In this document: one piece after another, positions 13,871 through 39,935 of the stretch | Layout of the letters: every line of letters starts with the position of its first letter | Numbering within the stretch: the stretch's first letter is position 1 | Assembly (NCBI GenBank): GCA_026929865.2 | Contig: CM049414.1 | Coordinates: 8,089,001-8,153,000 of the forward strand | Length of the DNA: 64,000 nucleotides | Direction of reading: 5' to 3' | DNA from: Hyperoplus lanceolatus | Taxonomy: Eukaryota; Chordata; Actinopteri; Uranoscopiformes; Ammodytidae | The notes under the pieces: generated by a model | Database searches by the model: none | Seen by the model: the letters and a program-made list of their open reading frames with translations, nothing else | Told to the model about the DNA's origin: nothing | Made by a program: the position numbers and the translations under genes

Positions 13871-16108
13871 ACATTAAGGCTGAGGGGACTTACACATCTC
13901 CACTTATCTCTTTGTTTTTGCTATTTCAGTCACTTCCTTTGACCAACATGGCACACCCTAAAAGCCATCCATATCTAGTCAATGATTCCTGGTCATTAGC
14001 GTGCACGCATGTCAGTGAGCTGAACGGTTTGCTGATTTCCACCGACGTGTCCCTAATCAGAAAAGGTCCTGTCAGGATATGAGTGAGTGGATAACACCTG
14101 ACACTGGCATCCAGCCCTGTGACCCAAACAGTAATTCTATGGCCACTGCGGAGGCCTCCTCTACAAGCATCTTCAAAAACAAGGCCTTTTTTTTTTGGCG
14201 CGGGGGGCTGGTGGATGGATGGGTTGGGGGTAGGGGGAAAGGCTTGTGAATTCCGCAGGGTGGGCTCTTTTAGCTCCGGTGGGTGGAGATGGGGCTTGTT
14301 GTTGTTTCATTCCTTCCAACGTGTTTTTCCCCCTTTCCCTCACAGCCGCGAATAACCCCTTGAGAAACCGATTCCCCCAAGGGCATGCTGGGAGATAAGA
14401 TGTGAAAGTTTCCCAATCGTCCTGGTATTTTTTATTTTTTTTACCAGGGCTTGTTGTTATCGATTGAGAAAGTGCAGCTTCATGGTTAGGGGCTGCACTC
14501 CTCTATGAATGCTTTATAGAGCTTGAATATGCAGTAAGACTTGGACTGGATCAAACATGAGCAAAATGTGACTTCATCCAAGCTTCACTTTTGTACATGT
14601 TCACTATGTATATTCGTAGCATTTCACATGTAGTAATAAGTGTAGACGATGTGTCAAGTAGATCAAACTGAAGCAAATGAAGTATTTGAAGATAAAAAGA
14701 GTATCAACTTTATACAACTTTTTCTTAAGTTGTACTAATATTGGCAGTTTTGTCTTTCTTTCTTTTGACAACCTATAGTCTTCACAAGTTCTCACTCTAT
14801 CTTAATTCTTTTGTAATCCAGAAAAGATACATTTTAAGTATTTCTGGGAAAAAAAGTGGCTTCTCTCTCTTTAGGATTGATTTTTTGGGATTTTTTTTCT
14901 TCTACTGACAACCGCACATCACGTTGGACTGGACGCATGAGTTTTTCAGGTTTGTTTTTCAGAGTTTCCCAGTCAGTCACATTCCAAAGCTGTGAGTTCA
15001 GCTCTCCTCCGGTGCCCACTATGATGCTGGGAGGTAACTGGTCGTCTGTGAGCAACACGAGTTCAAAAAAACAGCGTGGCCATGCAAGGAGAGCCTGTTG
15101 CATTTTTTTTTACTCTGTATTGTATAGCTTAGTTATTAATAACTCTCAGGCAAAAAGGAAATGTATGTATCTCTTGGTTGTTATTATGCATGATCTAATT
15201 GAGCTGATTTTAAAATCAAATCATAATTCTTAAAAGGTTTGGAAATAAATAAAAACAAACATAATGTGCTCTGTGTCGCCATGTTTTGAGAGTTGACTTT
15301 GTATCTGAAAGTTTAAGTGTACCTTACAGATCATTGAGACTTTTATTCTTATTAAGGAAACTAGCCTAAATGGTTTCAAAAACATTAAAGTTCTAGGAGA
15401 TAGGCCTACTATAAAAACATTATGAGCTGTGTTCAAGGAATTCCCCCGTTTTCTGAGGCAAAGTTTCTGTTTAGAAAGTAACATTTTATGTAGGAAGTAG
15501 TATTATGTCCACGTCTGAAAAAGGTTTTACCACTAGGCTATAGGCTAGGCTATTTTCTTGTGACTAGGCTATAGGCCATGTGGGCTGGGCACTTGCATGT
15601 GCATACATGAATATGTAGGACCTAGGTATAGCTGTGAATTTACATATTTTCTCATCTTTTCACATTGATTTTGGCTCAAGGAAGAAGACCATACAGAAGA
15701 CACAAGGGAGAGTTTGATGTAAAATACTTTTTTACCTGTATTATTTTGCTTGAGTTAAAAAAAAAATGCTTATTTTTTTTTCCTGTTGCCATGACTGCAC
15801 TCATTACCCCGGCCTAAGGAATCATTAGGCTACAATTTAATATAATTCCATGTAATCTAATCTCAGAGTAGGCTACAATGTAGCCGCACCAACCCCTTCA
15901 TGACACAGTTGTATCACTTCAACAACATACACGGTATCAACAGTAGCCTCTGCAGGCCAATGCCAAAGGATTTTAAATATTTTTTTATAATATCATTATT
16001 GTACAATAACACTGCTGGATGCCGATGACGGTCGCAAGTCCGATTCCCCTCTTTCCCGGAATCGCAGGGGCAGAAATTAGTAGCAAGAAAGCATGTAATT
16101 GACAAAGT

Positions 16109-16437
16109 CACGTGTTCTCACTACGGGAACGGGCACAGCCAGCTCGAGAGCGAATGGGAGCGAAGGAGCGAGAGAGAGAGAAAGAGAGAGAGGCAGGCAG
16201 GCAGAGGGAGGGAGAGCAGTAGTAGGCTCCAGAGGTGGCGTGAGTGAGGAAGGGATTTGAAGGGAAGAAAGAGAGACATGACAAAAATACCTAAAGGCAG
16301 AAAGCACGCCGTACCATGCGAGCTCAATTGGTGAGCGATGGGATCGAGGATGTCGGATTAATGGTGACCACCGCAGCCCGTATTCGCAGAGGAAGCTTCT
16401 CTATTGCAACTTGGGCGCAGAGGGTCCGCGGGGAAAC
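16109..16437 (+). promoter_or_regulatory. lin28b: lin28b proximal promoter and 5' UTR
   Basis: A G+C- and purine-rich block starts with a perfect E-box CACGTG (16109-16114), the MYC-type site. It continues through agcgag/gagaga sequence into the strong initiation context aaacATGG. LIN28B is an established MYC target in mammals. Use of this E-box is inferred. Confidence 0.5.
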
Positions 16438-30575
<14,138 letters not shown>

Positions 30576-30682
30576 AAACAAGCCCAGAGAGGTGAAGCTT
30601 TTCACCTGTTCATCCTGACCCCTGTGTCTGCTCTCAATCAAGAATACCCGAAGCTCACCCCCCCAACCCCCTCTCCCCTCAT

Positions 30683-30690
30683 CTACCTCA
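30683..30690 (+). promoter_or_regulatory. lin28b: let-7 seed match, 8-mer
   Basis: CTACCTCA, about 110 bases after the stop codon. Confidence 0.7.
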
Positions 30691-32907
30691 CACGAGTGAA
30701 AAATGGGAGGTCTTGATTTCTTTACTTTTATTTTATTATGTTCTATTTTTTTTTCTAACCAGCGCAGCTATGGCAACGATCAACGGGGTACGGAGGTGCA
30801 TGAATGTGTGCGACTGACTTGCAGTCATCTGGCGTGCGGCTACGGCAACCGCCGCTGAAATGGTGACTGCAGGGAATGACTGTTTTTCTTGTTTCAATCA
30901 GTGCAGCTCAAGAGTGAAACAATATGGTAGGAATCTTGGTTTGATGATTTTATTTTTCCACCCCGTTTCCCCCCTCTTCCCCCTGGACCTAAGTGTTGGC
31001 CATTTTGAATGCTTTTTTTAATTAGCGGTTGTAACAAGAATGTATATTCACTAGACCTAATCATTCCGCAAATCCTGATGCATCCTTTTAGCACACAGTA
31101 GCTTTGAATTAGAATAATAATTTATAAACGCTTGAGTTAGCTTGGCTTATAAACATCTTTAGGGAAACTTTTACAGATTCCAGAGGGAATATTTCAACGG
31201 GCTGCTAAACAAACACCTTCTCCGTTATCTCGGAACACACAATGCATCCCTCTCTCTTACATGACAGACTGGAACAACTGATTGTCAATCACTAACAGTT
31301 AGCATGTTAAGTGCATGCCAAGAGAGAAAGTGTATGTGTGTGGGTGTGTTGTGCATGCTCCCAAAGAGAAAGCTAAACTTTCAGACCGGAGCGTCCTCTC
31401 CCCCAGGTGCAAGTCAACACTATTAACAGATAGTTTCTTAATATTAGGAGTTAGACAAGACTTAGATAACATGTCATATAATCCAGCAAGATCCTAGGTT
31501 AGAGTCAAGGTAACACATTGATCATTAGACTTCCGTTTCGGTTGTTGCTTAATTAGTTGAAAATAACATTACAGTTTATAAATCATAGTATAAGTCATTA
31601 ATATATATGTTAAGTCACAAGATATAATTGAAATTCTATTAACTTTAAGAAATGCGTATATAAGGTATTAGCTCTGACATAGTAGGTGGACAGCCCCTGT
31701 ATTTTGCATGGGATACTTTGTTGTTGTGTGAAAACTTGTAGCTCTCTCTCTATTTAACCGTTTTTCATTCACGAAAAAACAAACTCAAACTGGCCTCTTT
31801 TTACTCCTTTTTACGCCTTATTCTTCATTAGCTCATATAGTCAGGGATCTTCTTTGACCCAGCACAAAATGCTCACCTTGTTTTCGATGTCAGGTGTAGC
31901 GCCAGACCGTTACGGTATCTTAAAAAGCTGCTCCACGTACGTAATACCTCACCAATCCTTTTCTCTCTGAAAAAATGAATGTCACGGAAGCGCCAAGCCG
32001 TTTTGCTCTCCCCGCTGTGTAACAGTATGAATCGAAACCACCTGTTCCCTCTTCCATCTGTGCCTACCAGTCGATAGTCAGCAACCAGCCAGGTAACGCT
32101 CACTGCTGCTGCTTTAGACTCACTGGAGAGAGAGAGAGAGATAGAGAGAGAGAGTGCTGCTTTTGGTATAACTTGAATCCCAAGCATGGCTTTAGTGGCA
32201 CTTATTTGTGACCTTAACAACTCTTCTCTGACCATATTGAATGTGATAAGAGCTTATCCGAAATGACCCCCTCACAAAGTTCAACGTCGGGTCACTTTGG
32301 AGTGGTTTCTTAATGTTCTGACAAATCAAATAACTTTGTATGATATCAAACTAGCTTGTGTGTTTAAAAAAAAAGAAAAGAAGAAGAAGCTCTAAGTAGA
32401 CAAGCAACTTTCTTTTGGTATATTTCTATACCAAAGAGTTTGGCTTTAATTTTTGAAGGCATTACAAAAAAAGAGAGAAAAAGTTAAGACTTGCTGAAGT
32501 GCTTGCTTATCCTCGCTCTTTCTCAATAAGAGGGACTTATTGCTGAAAGCGCAACACTGCAGTTATTTTTAATTTTTTTTAACTGTACAGCTTTTTGAAT
32601 GTGTGCGTGCGTTAAAAAATCAAATCTCAACAATGCAGCATGACAGAAAACGAAGAAAAAAAGTGAATGACCAAACCACATCACGAGCACGGCCCATGCT
32701 CAACTCTCTTAAGAAACATCTTTTTGTATGATGTATTTTTACATTTTTACTCACAATTCCTCTCAGGATGATGAACTGTTCTCAGGGAATTAACCAAAAA
32801 AAAGTGTATTTTATTCTTTTGGGAATCATCCACTGACTGACTCCACAATATCTGTTAAGCAATGGTGACGAGACATATGTAACTGATTCATGTACTGATA
32901 TTAGCAA

Positions 32908-32914
32908 CTACCTC
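32908..32914 (+). promoter_or_regulatory. lin28b: let-7 seed match, 7-mer
   Basis: CTACCTC followed by T. Confidence 0.5.
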
Positions 32915-33128
32915 TTGAGTTATACATAGTTGTGCATTTCTTTTTGTTTTGTATATTTTTTGATGAGCTTGTATGATTAACTGTAGATCTCTATTGTACT
33001 GAGGTTTTTGTGTGAGAAGTTCCCTAGTGTTGCCACAGACTACCTGGTCTTCCTTCCCACATTTGATGAGTTCCTTTTTTTTCTCTTTTTTTTTACTGCA
33101 AAACTTTTTTTTTGTTTACAGCAAAAGC

Positions 33129-33136
33129 CTACCTCA
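33129..33136 (+). promoter_or_regulatory. lin28b: let-7 seed match, 8-mer
   Basis: CTACCTCA in a pyrimidine-rich part of the UTR. Confidence 0.65.
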
Positions 33137-33181
33137 TATGAGCTGTTCCTCCACAAACTCCTTACCTCCTCCCAGCCCCCT

Positions 33182-33188
33182 CTACCTC
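33182..33188 (+). promoter_or_regulatory. lin28b: let-7 seed match, 7-mer
   Basis: CTACCTC, 46 bases after the previous 8-mer site. That spacing could allow neighbouring sites to cooperate. Confidence 0.5.
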
Positions 33189-33436
33189 CATGCAGTCGTT
33201 TGTTAATTCATTTGCCACTTGTCGCACTAGAGTCATGTGGCATTTCCGACGGAATTGGCCCTCAAACCGCTCGCCACTTGTGACTCCAAATATATCTTAC
33301 AATCATGCTTTCTTTGAAGGTTTTACACAAGGTTTTTAAAGTATGAGCTTGTTCATCCATGACGTTTTTTCTGCCAGCTCTGTGTTTTACTGTCAGTATA
33401 CACTCATCACTCATCACTGCAGACAGCCAATGAGTT

Positions 33437-33443
33437 TACCTCA
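33437..33443 (+). promoter_or_regulatory. lin28b: let-7 seed match, 7-mer A1 type
   Basis: TACCTCA preceded by T. Confidence 0.4.
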
Positions 33444-34186
33444 GTGTGTTGGGCTAGCTATGGATATGTTGACTATGATATATTTCACAATTCCACTTGA
33501 ACACATTTTGAAAAGACATCGACTGTTGCTTTTAGTTTTCATTTTAAGTATGTTATCACAACCGTTTTTGTAACCACTTCGTGGGCTTAAGGTGGAGAAG
33601 AGTAGGATTGTACTTCGCACAAGGAGTGCCTGTCTCTATGTTTTGTTTGTCTGACTTTATTACCAAATAGATATTTTCCTCTTTTTGGGCTTCATGGTAA
33701 TGGTCTTTGTCAGCCATTTTTACAGCCTCAGATAATCAGAAGGTGTGTGGTTTGAGATAATGCCCCTTCTTGTTGCAAACTTCATTTTTAATCGAGAACA
33801 GCATTGTCAAAAGATAACATGAAATTAGTAGATTTTGTACTAATGGTGGCATTCTAAAAACTGTTTATGAAGATGAATATTGTTGTCTGTACTTTTTTTT
33901 AAACTAACTCATGAGATCAAAGATTGTTTTTGCATGTGACAGCTGTATTGCAATTCGCACTGTTGCGAATCACCATGTGGCAGTGGGACTTCATATGCGA
34001 CTCAAAACTGGTTCATGCCAGTTATGAAACAAATACAAGGCTGTGGTCAAATGTAGTGATATTATTGTTGTAATTAGCTTATATATTTCTTTCCAATCAA
34101 TGTAACTACTGATTGATCTCTTGTTTATTGTCCTGTTCAGTATTGGACACAGCCAAGAAACCCTCTCACACAGGAGAATAACCCCC

Positions 34187-34782
34187 TTAAAGGGATAGTT
34201 CAGTATTTTTTGTTGTATGAGGTACTCATAAATAGCTAGTCTGTTACCTAATGGAGATGGCCATCAGCCCAGTCATTTTAAGTGAGTTTGGGAGAGACTT
34301 TGCTGTTGCAGAATTCAGCCTTGTACTTTTGCAGAGGGGCTCAGCCATATTTACAATTGAATACCTAAAAAAATAATTATACATTCAATTGTACTCTAAA
34401 TGTGAGATTCTTCCACTGCTGGTTTGAGGACTGACACGCTGCACTACACTGGCAATAGTTGTCGTAGTAATACATGGACGAACTACGCTTGAAACAAGCG
34501 CAAAAATAAAAGGCTGTCTGCACAGCAAATCAGTGTGAAAAAGTCCTACATTTAGCGATTGAACGGACATTTAGTTTTTAGGTAAGCATTTATATAGTAT
34601 ACGTTTTTCGGCTGGCCCCTTTTGTAACACAAGCCTACATGCTGACTTCTGCTACAGCAATGTCTACCCCAAACTTTTTTAAACGACTGTGTTGACCGTC
34701 ATCTCCATAAGGTAACATAACCATGCAAGTACCTCATACAACCCCACTTCAAAAATACTAAACTATCTTTTATTCCCTTTAA
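34187..34782. mobile_element. MITE, family C (TTAAAGGGATAG ends)
   Basis: Left end ttaaagggatagttcagta. The right end has the inverted order 'aaaaatactaaactatc' then 'ccctttaa'. About 600 bp, no transposase. It lies inside the inferred lin28b 3' UTR and brings its own AATAAA and a TACCTCA. Confidence 0.85.
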
Positions 34783-35185
34783 GGTGGTAATACTCCAATG
34801 GTTATGGTAGAGGTATGTCAAGGCAGCATACTGGATAACAAATTGGTAGAATTGTGTCAATATTTTCCCACTTGTCTTAAGTTTTGACACAAGCAATGAG
34901 TTCAATCCATGCAATCATGAGTGTGGTCACACATTTTTTTGGATTCCCATGTCCAAATGATCATTTGAAAATTCACACCAATCAAAGTGCTTGTTTTGGC
35001 AATGGAGAAATATAATGTAAGACTGAAGAGGCATACACCTGCTGTGTAACATTAAAAGTTATACCCCTCGTATGACACCGTGTAAACAAAGATTGTGATA
35101 TTTATTGAAAAACTGGTATACATTGGGTTTACTTTAACAATTTTACCCTCTAATTCATTTAATGGAATTATGTAGAGTTAAGAGA

Positions 35186-35892
35186 GTTGAAAGGATAATT
35201 CAGGCTTTATGGCCTTGTGATTCTTTTTACCTCACAACAGAGCCATGGTCGTATTGATGTCACATCCAGGATGGCCTCTGTAACCCCATGCTAGCTCATT
35301 AAGCGTTTTCTTCATCTGTATCTCTGAAAAGAAAAAGTACGTTACCTTGCTTGAAACTTTCCACGGTTTAAGACAATTCGGCATCATTATCTCGTCGGAA
35401 CATTTTAAGCTAGTTTTAGAGGTGATGGTAGTATGGTAGGCTAACTAGTCTTTGTCTGTACAGAGCCATCGTTAGCCTGTTTCCCCCTTGCTCCTTGTCT
35501 TTGTAAAAAGCTAAACGTACTAGCTGGTGGCATTAGCTACATTTAAACATATATATTCCCCCTTCAATTGCCAAACTTTTGCTTTAAACATTGTAGCACT
35601 GTATTTCCAGATATTATGGTTACATTTTAGAGGGGGGGTTACAAGGCATTTAGGGGGCATAAAAACATAGCCTATTTTTTTCTTCCAAAAGTCACAAACA
35701 TTGAGGTTTCGTTGGACATCAACCTAATCCTAATTGAATTAGAATAATAGCCAATACAATATCATTGAAGGAAATATGTTAGCAGTGTCAACATTGAAAT
35801 AAAGCCACGCACAAACAGTAGTCTAGGCTTCTTCAAAGTAGACCTAGGCTTGGGCCTATAACGAAGACAAATACACCTGAATTATCCTCAAC
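35186..35892. mobile_element. MITE-like element, family D (GGATAATTCAGG ends)
   Basis: Left end gttgaaaggataattcagg, right end cacctgaattatcctcaac. These are inverted repeats of about 15-18 bases. About 700 bp, no coding capacity. It also carries an AATAAA (35798). Confidence 0.7.
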
Positions 35893-36503
35893 AATGCATC
35901 CAAAGCCTTTTGAAACAGACAGGATGTAGGCTACTAAATATGCCATGATCACCACAGACAGAGAAACCTCAGCAGCACTGCTCCCTCATGTGGTTGTGTA
36001 GGAAACGACTGCATACCGACTGAAGTTCACATACCTCGACTTCTGCCTTTTTTTCAGCTGCTCTGTGCTTTGCCTTGACTGGAGAAAACAATGTATTAGG
36101 GATGATCTTTTATGATTTTTATTTAATTTTTTTAACTGAACTGTATCATGTGTTTATGTACATGATATCATACTGGATATCAGACCTTTAAAGGACCTAT
36201 CTGGCTAAGCAGTTGAAAGAGCAGATACCTCCTTGTATTGACTATTAACCTCACCTTTCTCACGTTTTGTTTGATGTTTTATTTTTTTACTCTCTACTTT
36301 GTGGCCAGAGGAAGTCTTCTGTGCTTTCTTTCTCCAGAGTACGTCTAGAGCCAAGCACTGATTGCATTTGAATGGGGGGAGGATGTTCTTCTATGTGCAT
36401 ATCAAGCATTATTTTAGCCCCAATATAAGTGTACTGCATTTTTTTCTCTCTGTGAATCTTGGATTGGATTTTTAAATGTCTGAAATGTTTTACTTGATTG
36501 GAA

Positions 36504-36509
36504 AATAAA
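36504..36509 (+). terminator. lin28b: polyadenylation signal AATAAA, candidate for lin28b
   Basis: AATAAA in ttggaaaataaacatatt, in sequence outside the MITEs. Confidence 0.45.
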
Positions 36510-36571
36510 CATATTATATTAGCATTAAAGTATGTATAATTTCCTACTTGACATTGGAGTGGTGCTTGAAT

Positions 36572-36574
<3 letters not shown>

Positions 36575-36666
<92 letters not shown>
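36575..36666. repeat. (CA)n microsatellite
   Basis: About 45 uninterrupted CA units, just after the inferred end of lin28b. Confidence 0.97.
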
Positions 36667-36667
<1 letters not shown>

Positions 36668-39060
36668 TCTCTATGGAGTCTACACATAATATCACATTAG
36701 ATAAGAAGTCAAAGGCCAATTAATACAAATTAAGACATATTTATAAAAAACATGAAGACCAAATTAAATTGACTGGAACCAATTGCGTATGAATTTTGAT
36801 AATTGATTAAAGGTAAGGGCATTTATAATGCAAACATATCCTGGTTTGCAGATGTGTCTTCTTTCCGTTTTAAATAATTTGAAATTTTAATATCTTTAAT
36901 TTTAGACTGTTGGTCAGACAGGACAATTAATAGTTATTTTTTTTTAAGCATTTTTTTGCTTATTTTTCTGACTTTTTCTTACTTCTGACTGGAAATCCAG
37001 AGAGAAATAAAGCGAGATGACATGGAACAACGACTGTCCACATTTGAACCAGGGATGTTGCAGTAACATGGACTGCTTCATAGACCTGTATTGGTCACTC
37101 TGATGCCACCAAAATTTGAAGTAGTCTCCTCTGGAAATTAAATTACAAAAAAATTAAATAATGATCAATAAACAACAACAATCAAACGATGTATTTGTAA
37201 TGATAATAATTGTTGGATTCAGCCCCTTGCAAATACAACTGACACTAACCATTGCACCTCTTTTTTTTGAAGTCAGTTCAACTCATTCAACTTCCGGCCT
37301 CCCTGTATGTTTTGACCTTGAATAAAGTCACTTCTTTATGGATCTGAAGCCAAAACGATTCAGGTACATCAATCACAGCACCTGCATGACACTGAAACTC
37401 AAAGATAAGTGATGACAGAGGAAAAAATAGATTAATTTTATATTCCATTACTTCTCCTTTTCCTCCACTAGGGGGAAACCTAGTGCCACTGTATCCTTAA
37501 CCCTCAGGCCCAGTGAAGGACACATAGCCAAAGCAGACTAATCACCTCAACACTTCTGACTCACCAAAGACGCTGGTGTTTCTTCACGGCCTTCTTTTCT
37601 CAATTCTCCTGTTCCTCTTTTAATGGCCCCAGCGCCTTGCTTTTTATAACCGGCTGTCTCCCCCACTGTCTTTCTGCCGAGCACATCCAGGCTTGAGAGG
37701 GGCTCCATTAAAGTGCTTAGGCTCTTTGTTTACAGTTTTCCCCTTTGTTACCCCGCCATAATTTTCCTATACAGCAGCAGTACCCCTTTTTTTCGTATAC
37801 AATCTCTGGAGATGGCTTCAAGGTCAGCTATATTTTATGGCATTCGATATTGGACGTATCACCGGGAGGGCAGTGATAAGAGAGGGAGACCAGGATAGAG
37901 GGAATCTAAAGGATAAACACTGCTGGGCCCTTTGCTGCAAACATAACAGTGTGTGGTTTATTATACGCAGGCCGGATAGGGGGGGAGAGGAGTTGATATC
38001 TCAACCGTCCCCCCCCCCCCCCCCCCATATCGTCCTTTTCCTCATTCCTAAACTGCATGTTGACCTTTGTAGTACCACCTTCAGGCTGTATGCTTTAACC
38101 TTTCCAGTGAGATAGAGAAGGGACCCCGCACAGGGAATACAAGATAAATCACAACTGGCTGTCTGTTAATGCGTCGGACAACAACAACACACTTCGGCAT
38201 TAAGGCACCGTGGAAACCTTTGTCCTTTTCATGTGAAAAAAAACGAACAAAAAAAATATTCCAACCAAAAAATACAACAACAACACAGGCACGCAGATGG
38301 TCATGGCTCCATAAAGATGTTCCCGGCATCAGCAGCACTGGGCTTATTATAGGAGCTACAAGTGCACCCCTGAATGATTCATCCTTCATTAAAATGCACT
38401 ATGAGTAATGATAGCCAGGAGTCTGTTTTGGTGTATTCTTTTTCTTCTTCTTCTTTTGAGTAAAACTCAGGGGTCATTAGGAGTGATTTCTGGACAATTT
38501 TGTATGATCAACCATTCTCCAGAAGTAGAAAGCAAGAAAGAAAATAGAGACAGAAAAAAAAGAAATCCCATTTACTTTCGATGCATAGGGAATTCACGTT
38601 GAACGAGATCAAAGGGGACAGACAAAGAGATGAGAGAATCGACATCTTCTCGTCTCCATTTGGCTCCCTATGAGTGGAGGAAAATTACTTTAAAGCCGCT
38701 GCCTTGATGAAAGGAGAGGGGCGTTATGCCTGATGTATTCCTCCAGAGGTGGTATCAACAGTATGGGTGACTCAAAGGCAGAGACAGACAAGAGGCTATA
38801 GAACGAGAACATTTGTTTGAGAGAATCTAATGGGGGATTTTGGTGAAGAATGAGAGTGCTGTTTGACAGCAGCGAACAAAACAGCAATTCCCCTCCTGCC
38901 AGGAGATGTGACTGGCTCAACATTCAACACTATTATTTACAGTCTGTGCTTTACAACAAAAAATAAAATAATAAAATGCAGCAGATAGCAGATGTCATCA
39001 GACAGTGACAGTGAGCTCATTTGTAGGATCAGTCTGTGGATCTTTATTGGACCGTGCATC
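36667..39060. other. intergenic DNA with conserved-element-like stretches
   Basis: No gene was recognised. Stretches such as 37680-37730, 38330-38420 and 38640-38930 have balanced composition, ATTA/TAAT cores and no repeat character, as seen in vertebrate conserved non-coding elements. A C-run lies near 38010. Conservation cannot be judged from one sequence. Confidence 0.35.
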
Positions 39061-39290
<230 letters not shown>

Positions 39291-39935
39291 TGTCAAATGT
39301 GATGTGGTGTCATATTCAGCCAGAGCCTTGTTCATTTTCTTCTCAGGACAAGTGTAGAGTACAGCTAGGTCATGCAAATGCAACAGCCTTCCAAAAATGT
39401 CCCATTAGTTTTCCATCACCCACCCTACATTCTTACAGACAGCCAGCCAGGCTCCGTCGTCATTTGATTCTGACAGAGCTGTCAAAGCAGCGAGCCTACC
39501 GTTCTAGTTACACATAAAGCAAATAGGAATGAAAACAATGTCAGTGAAAAGACTCGTGGGGTAACGGAGACGCCGGGAGCAGGGTGAATCACTTAGCAAG
39601 CTGTGCTCCTCCATCCTGCAGCTGCCACCCACCACAAACACATCTGCCACTGGGAAAACAACACTCACACAGAAACATGCGCCCATCCAAACAAATTGCT
39701 ACACAAAAGATGACTCCTTTGAATCGCTAGAAATTCATTTGCAGTCCAAAAGGTGGGGTTTGTCCCCCCTTGGGCTTGGGCCAACGTGTGCTGATGATGT
39801 AGAAACCCCAGATACAGGTAGAAAATAGTAGAGGCTCTAACATTACAAAAATGCATGCTCACACCCAGAAACGGTCTTCAACCTTTTTCAGTCGATAGAG
39901 ACACATAACAGTGTTGCATTTTAAGCCCGGCCATA

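Larger units (their letters stand above)
9249..16108. other. non-coding DNA upstream of the main lin28b promoter
   Basis: Intergenic sequence, or intron 1 if the 9227 exon is used. It is AT-rich and contains a pentanucleotide array (12007), a LINE-tail-like repeat (12503) and an old tandem duplication (13330-13870). A patch of TAGGCT-type words occurs near 15400-15850. No gene was recognised. Confidence 0.7.
30576..36530 (+). other. lin28b: lin28b 3' UTR (inferred extent)
   Basis: No canonical AATAAA was seen between the stop and 34187. The hexamers at 34505 and 35798 lie inside MITEs. The next is at 36504. Subtracting the two MITEs (about 600 and 700 bp) from about 5.95 kb leaves about 4.65 kb, close to the multi-kilobase length of the human LIN28B 3' UTR. 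Several let-7 seed matches fall within it. The true end could be earlier. Confidence 0.55.

Noticed and set aside
16316-16330. ATG with a nearby strong donor (caattg|gtgagc) in the lin28b leader
   Set aside because: It ends in phase 0, so joining to exon 2 would be out of frame. It could only be a non-coding leader junction.
37465-37478. CTCF motif CCACTAGGGGGAAA
   Set aside because: The core C and the last base are missing, so it is weak compared with 5530 and 7206.
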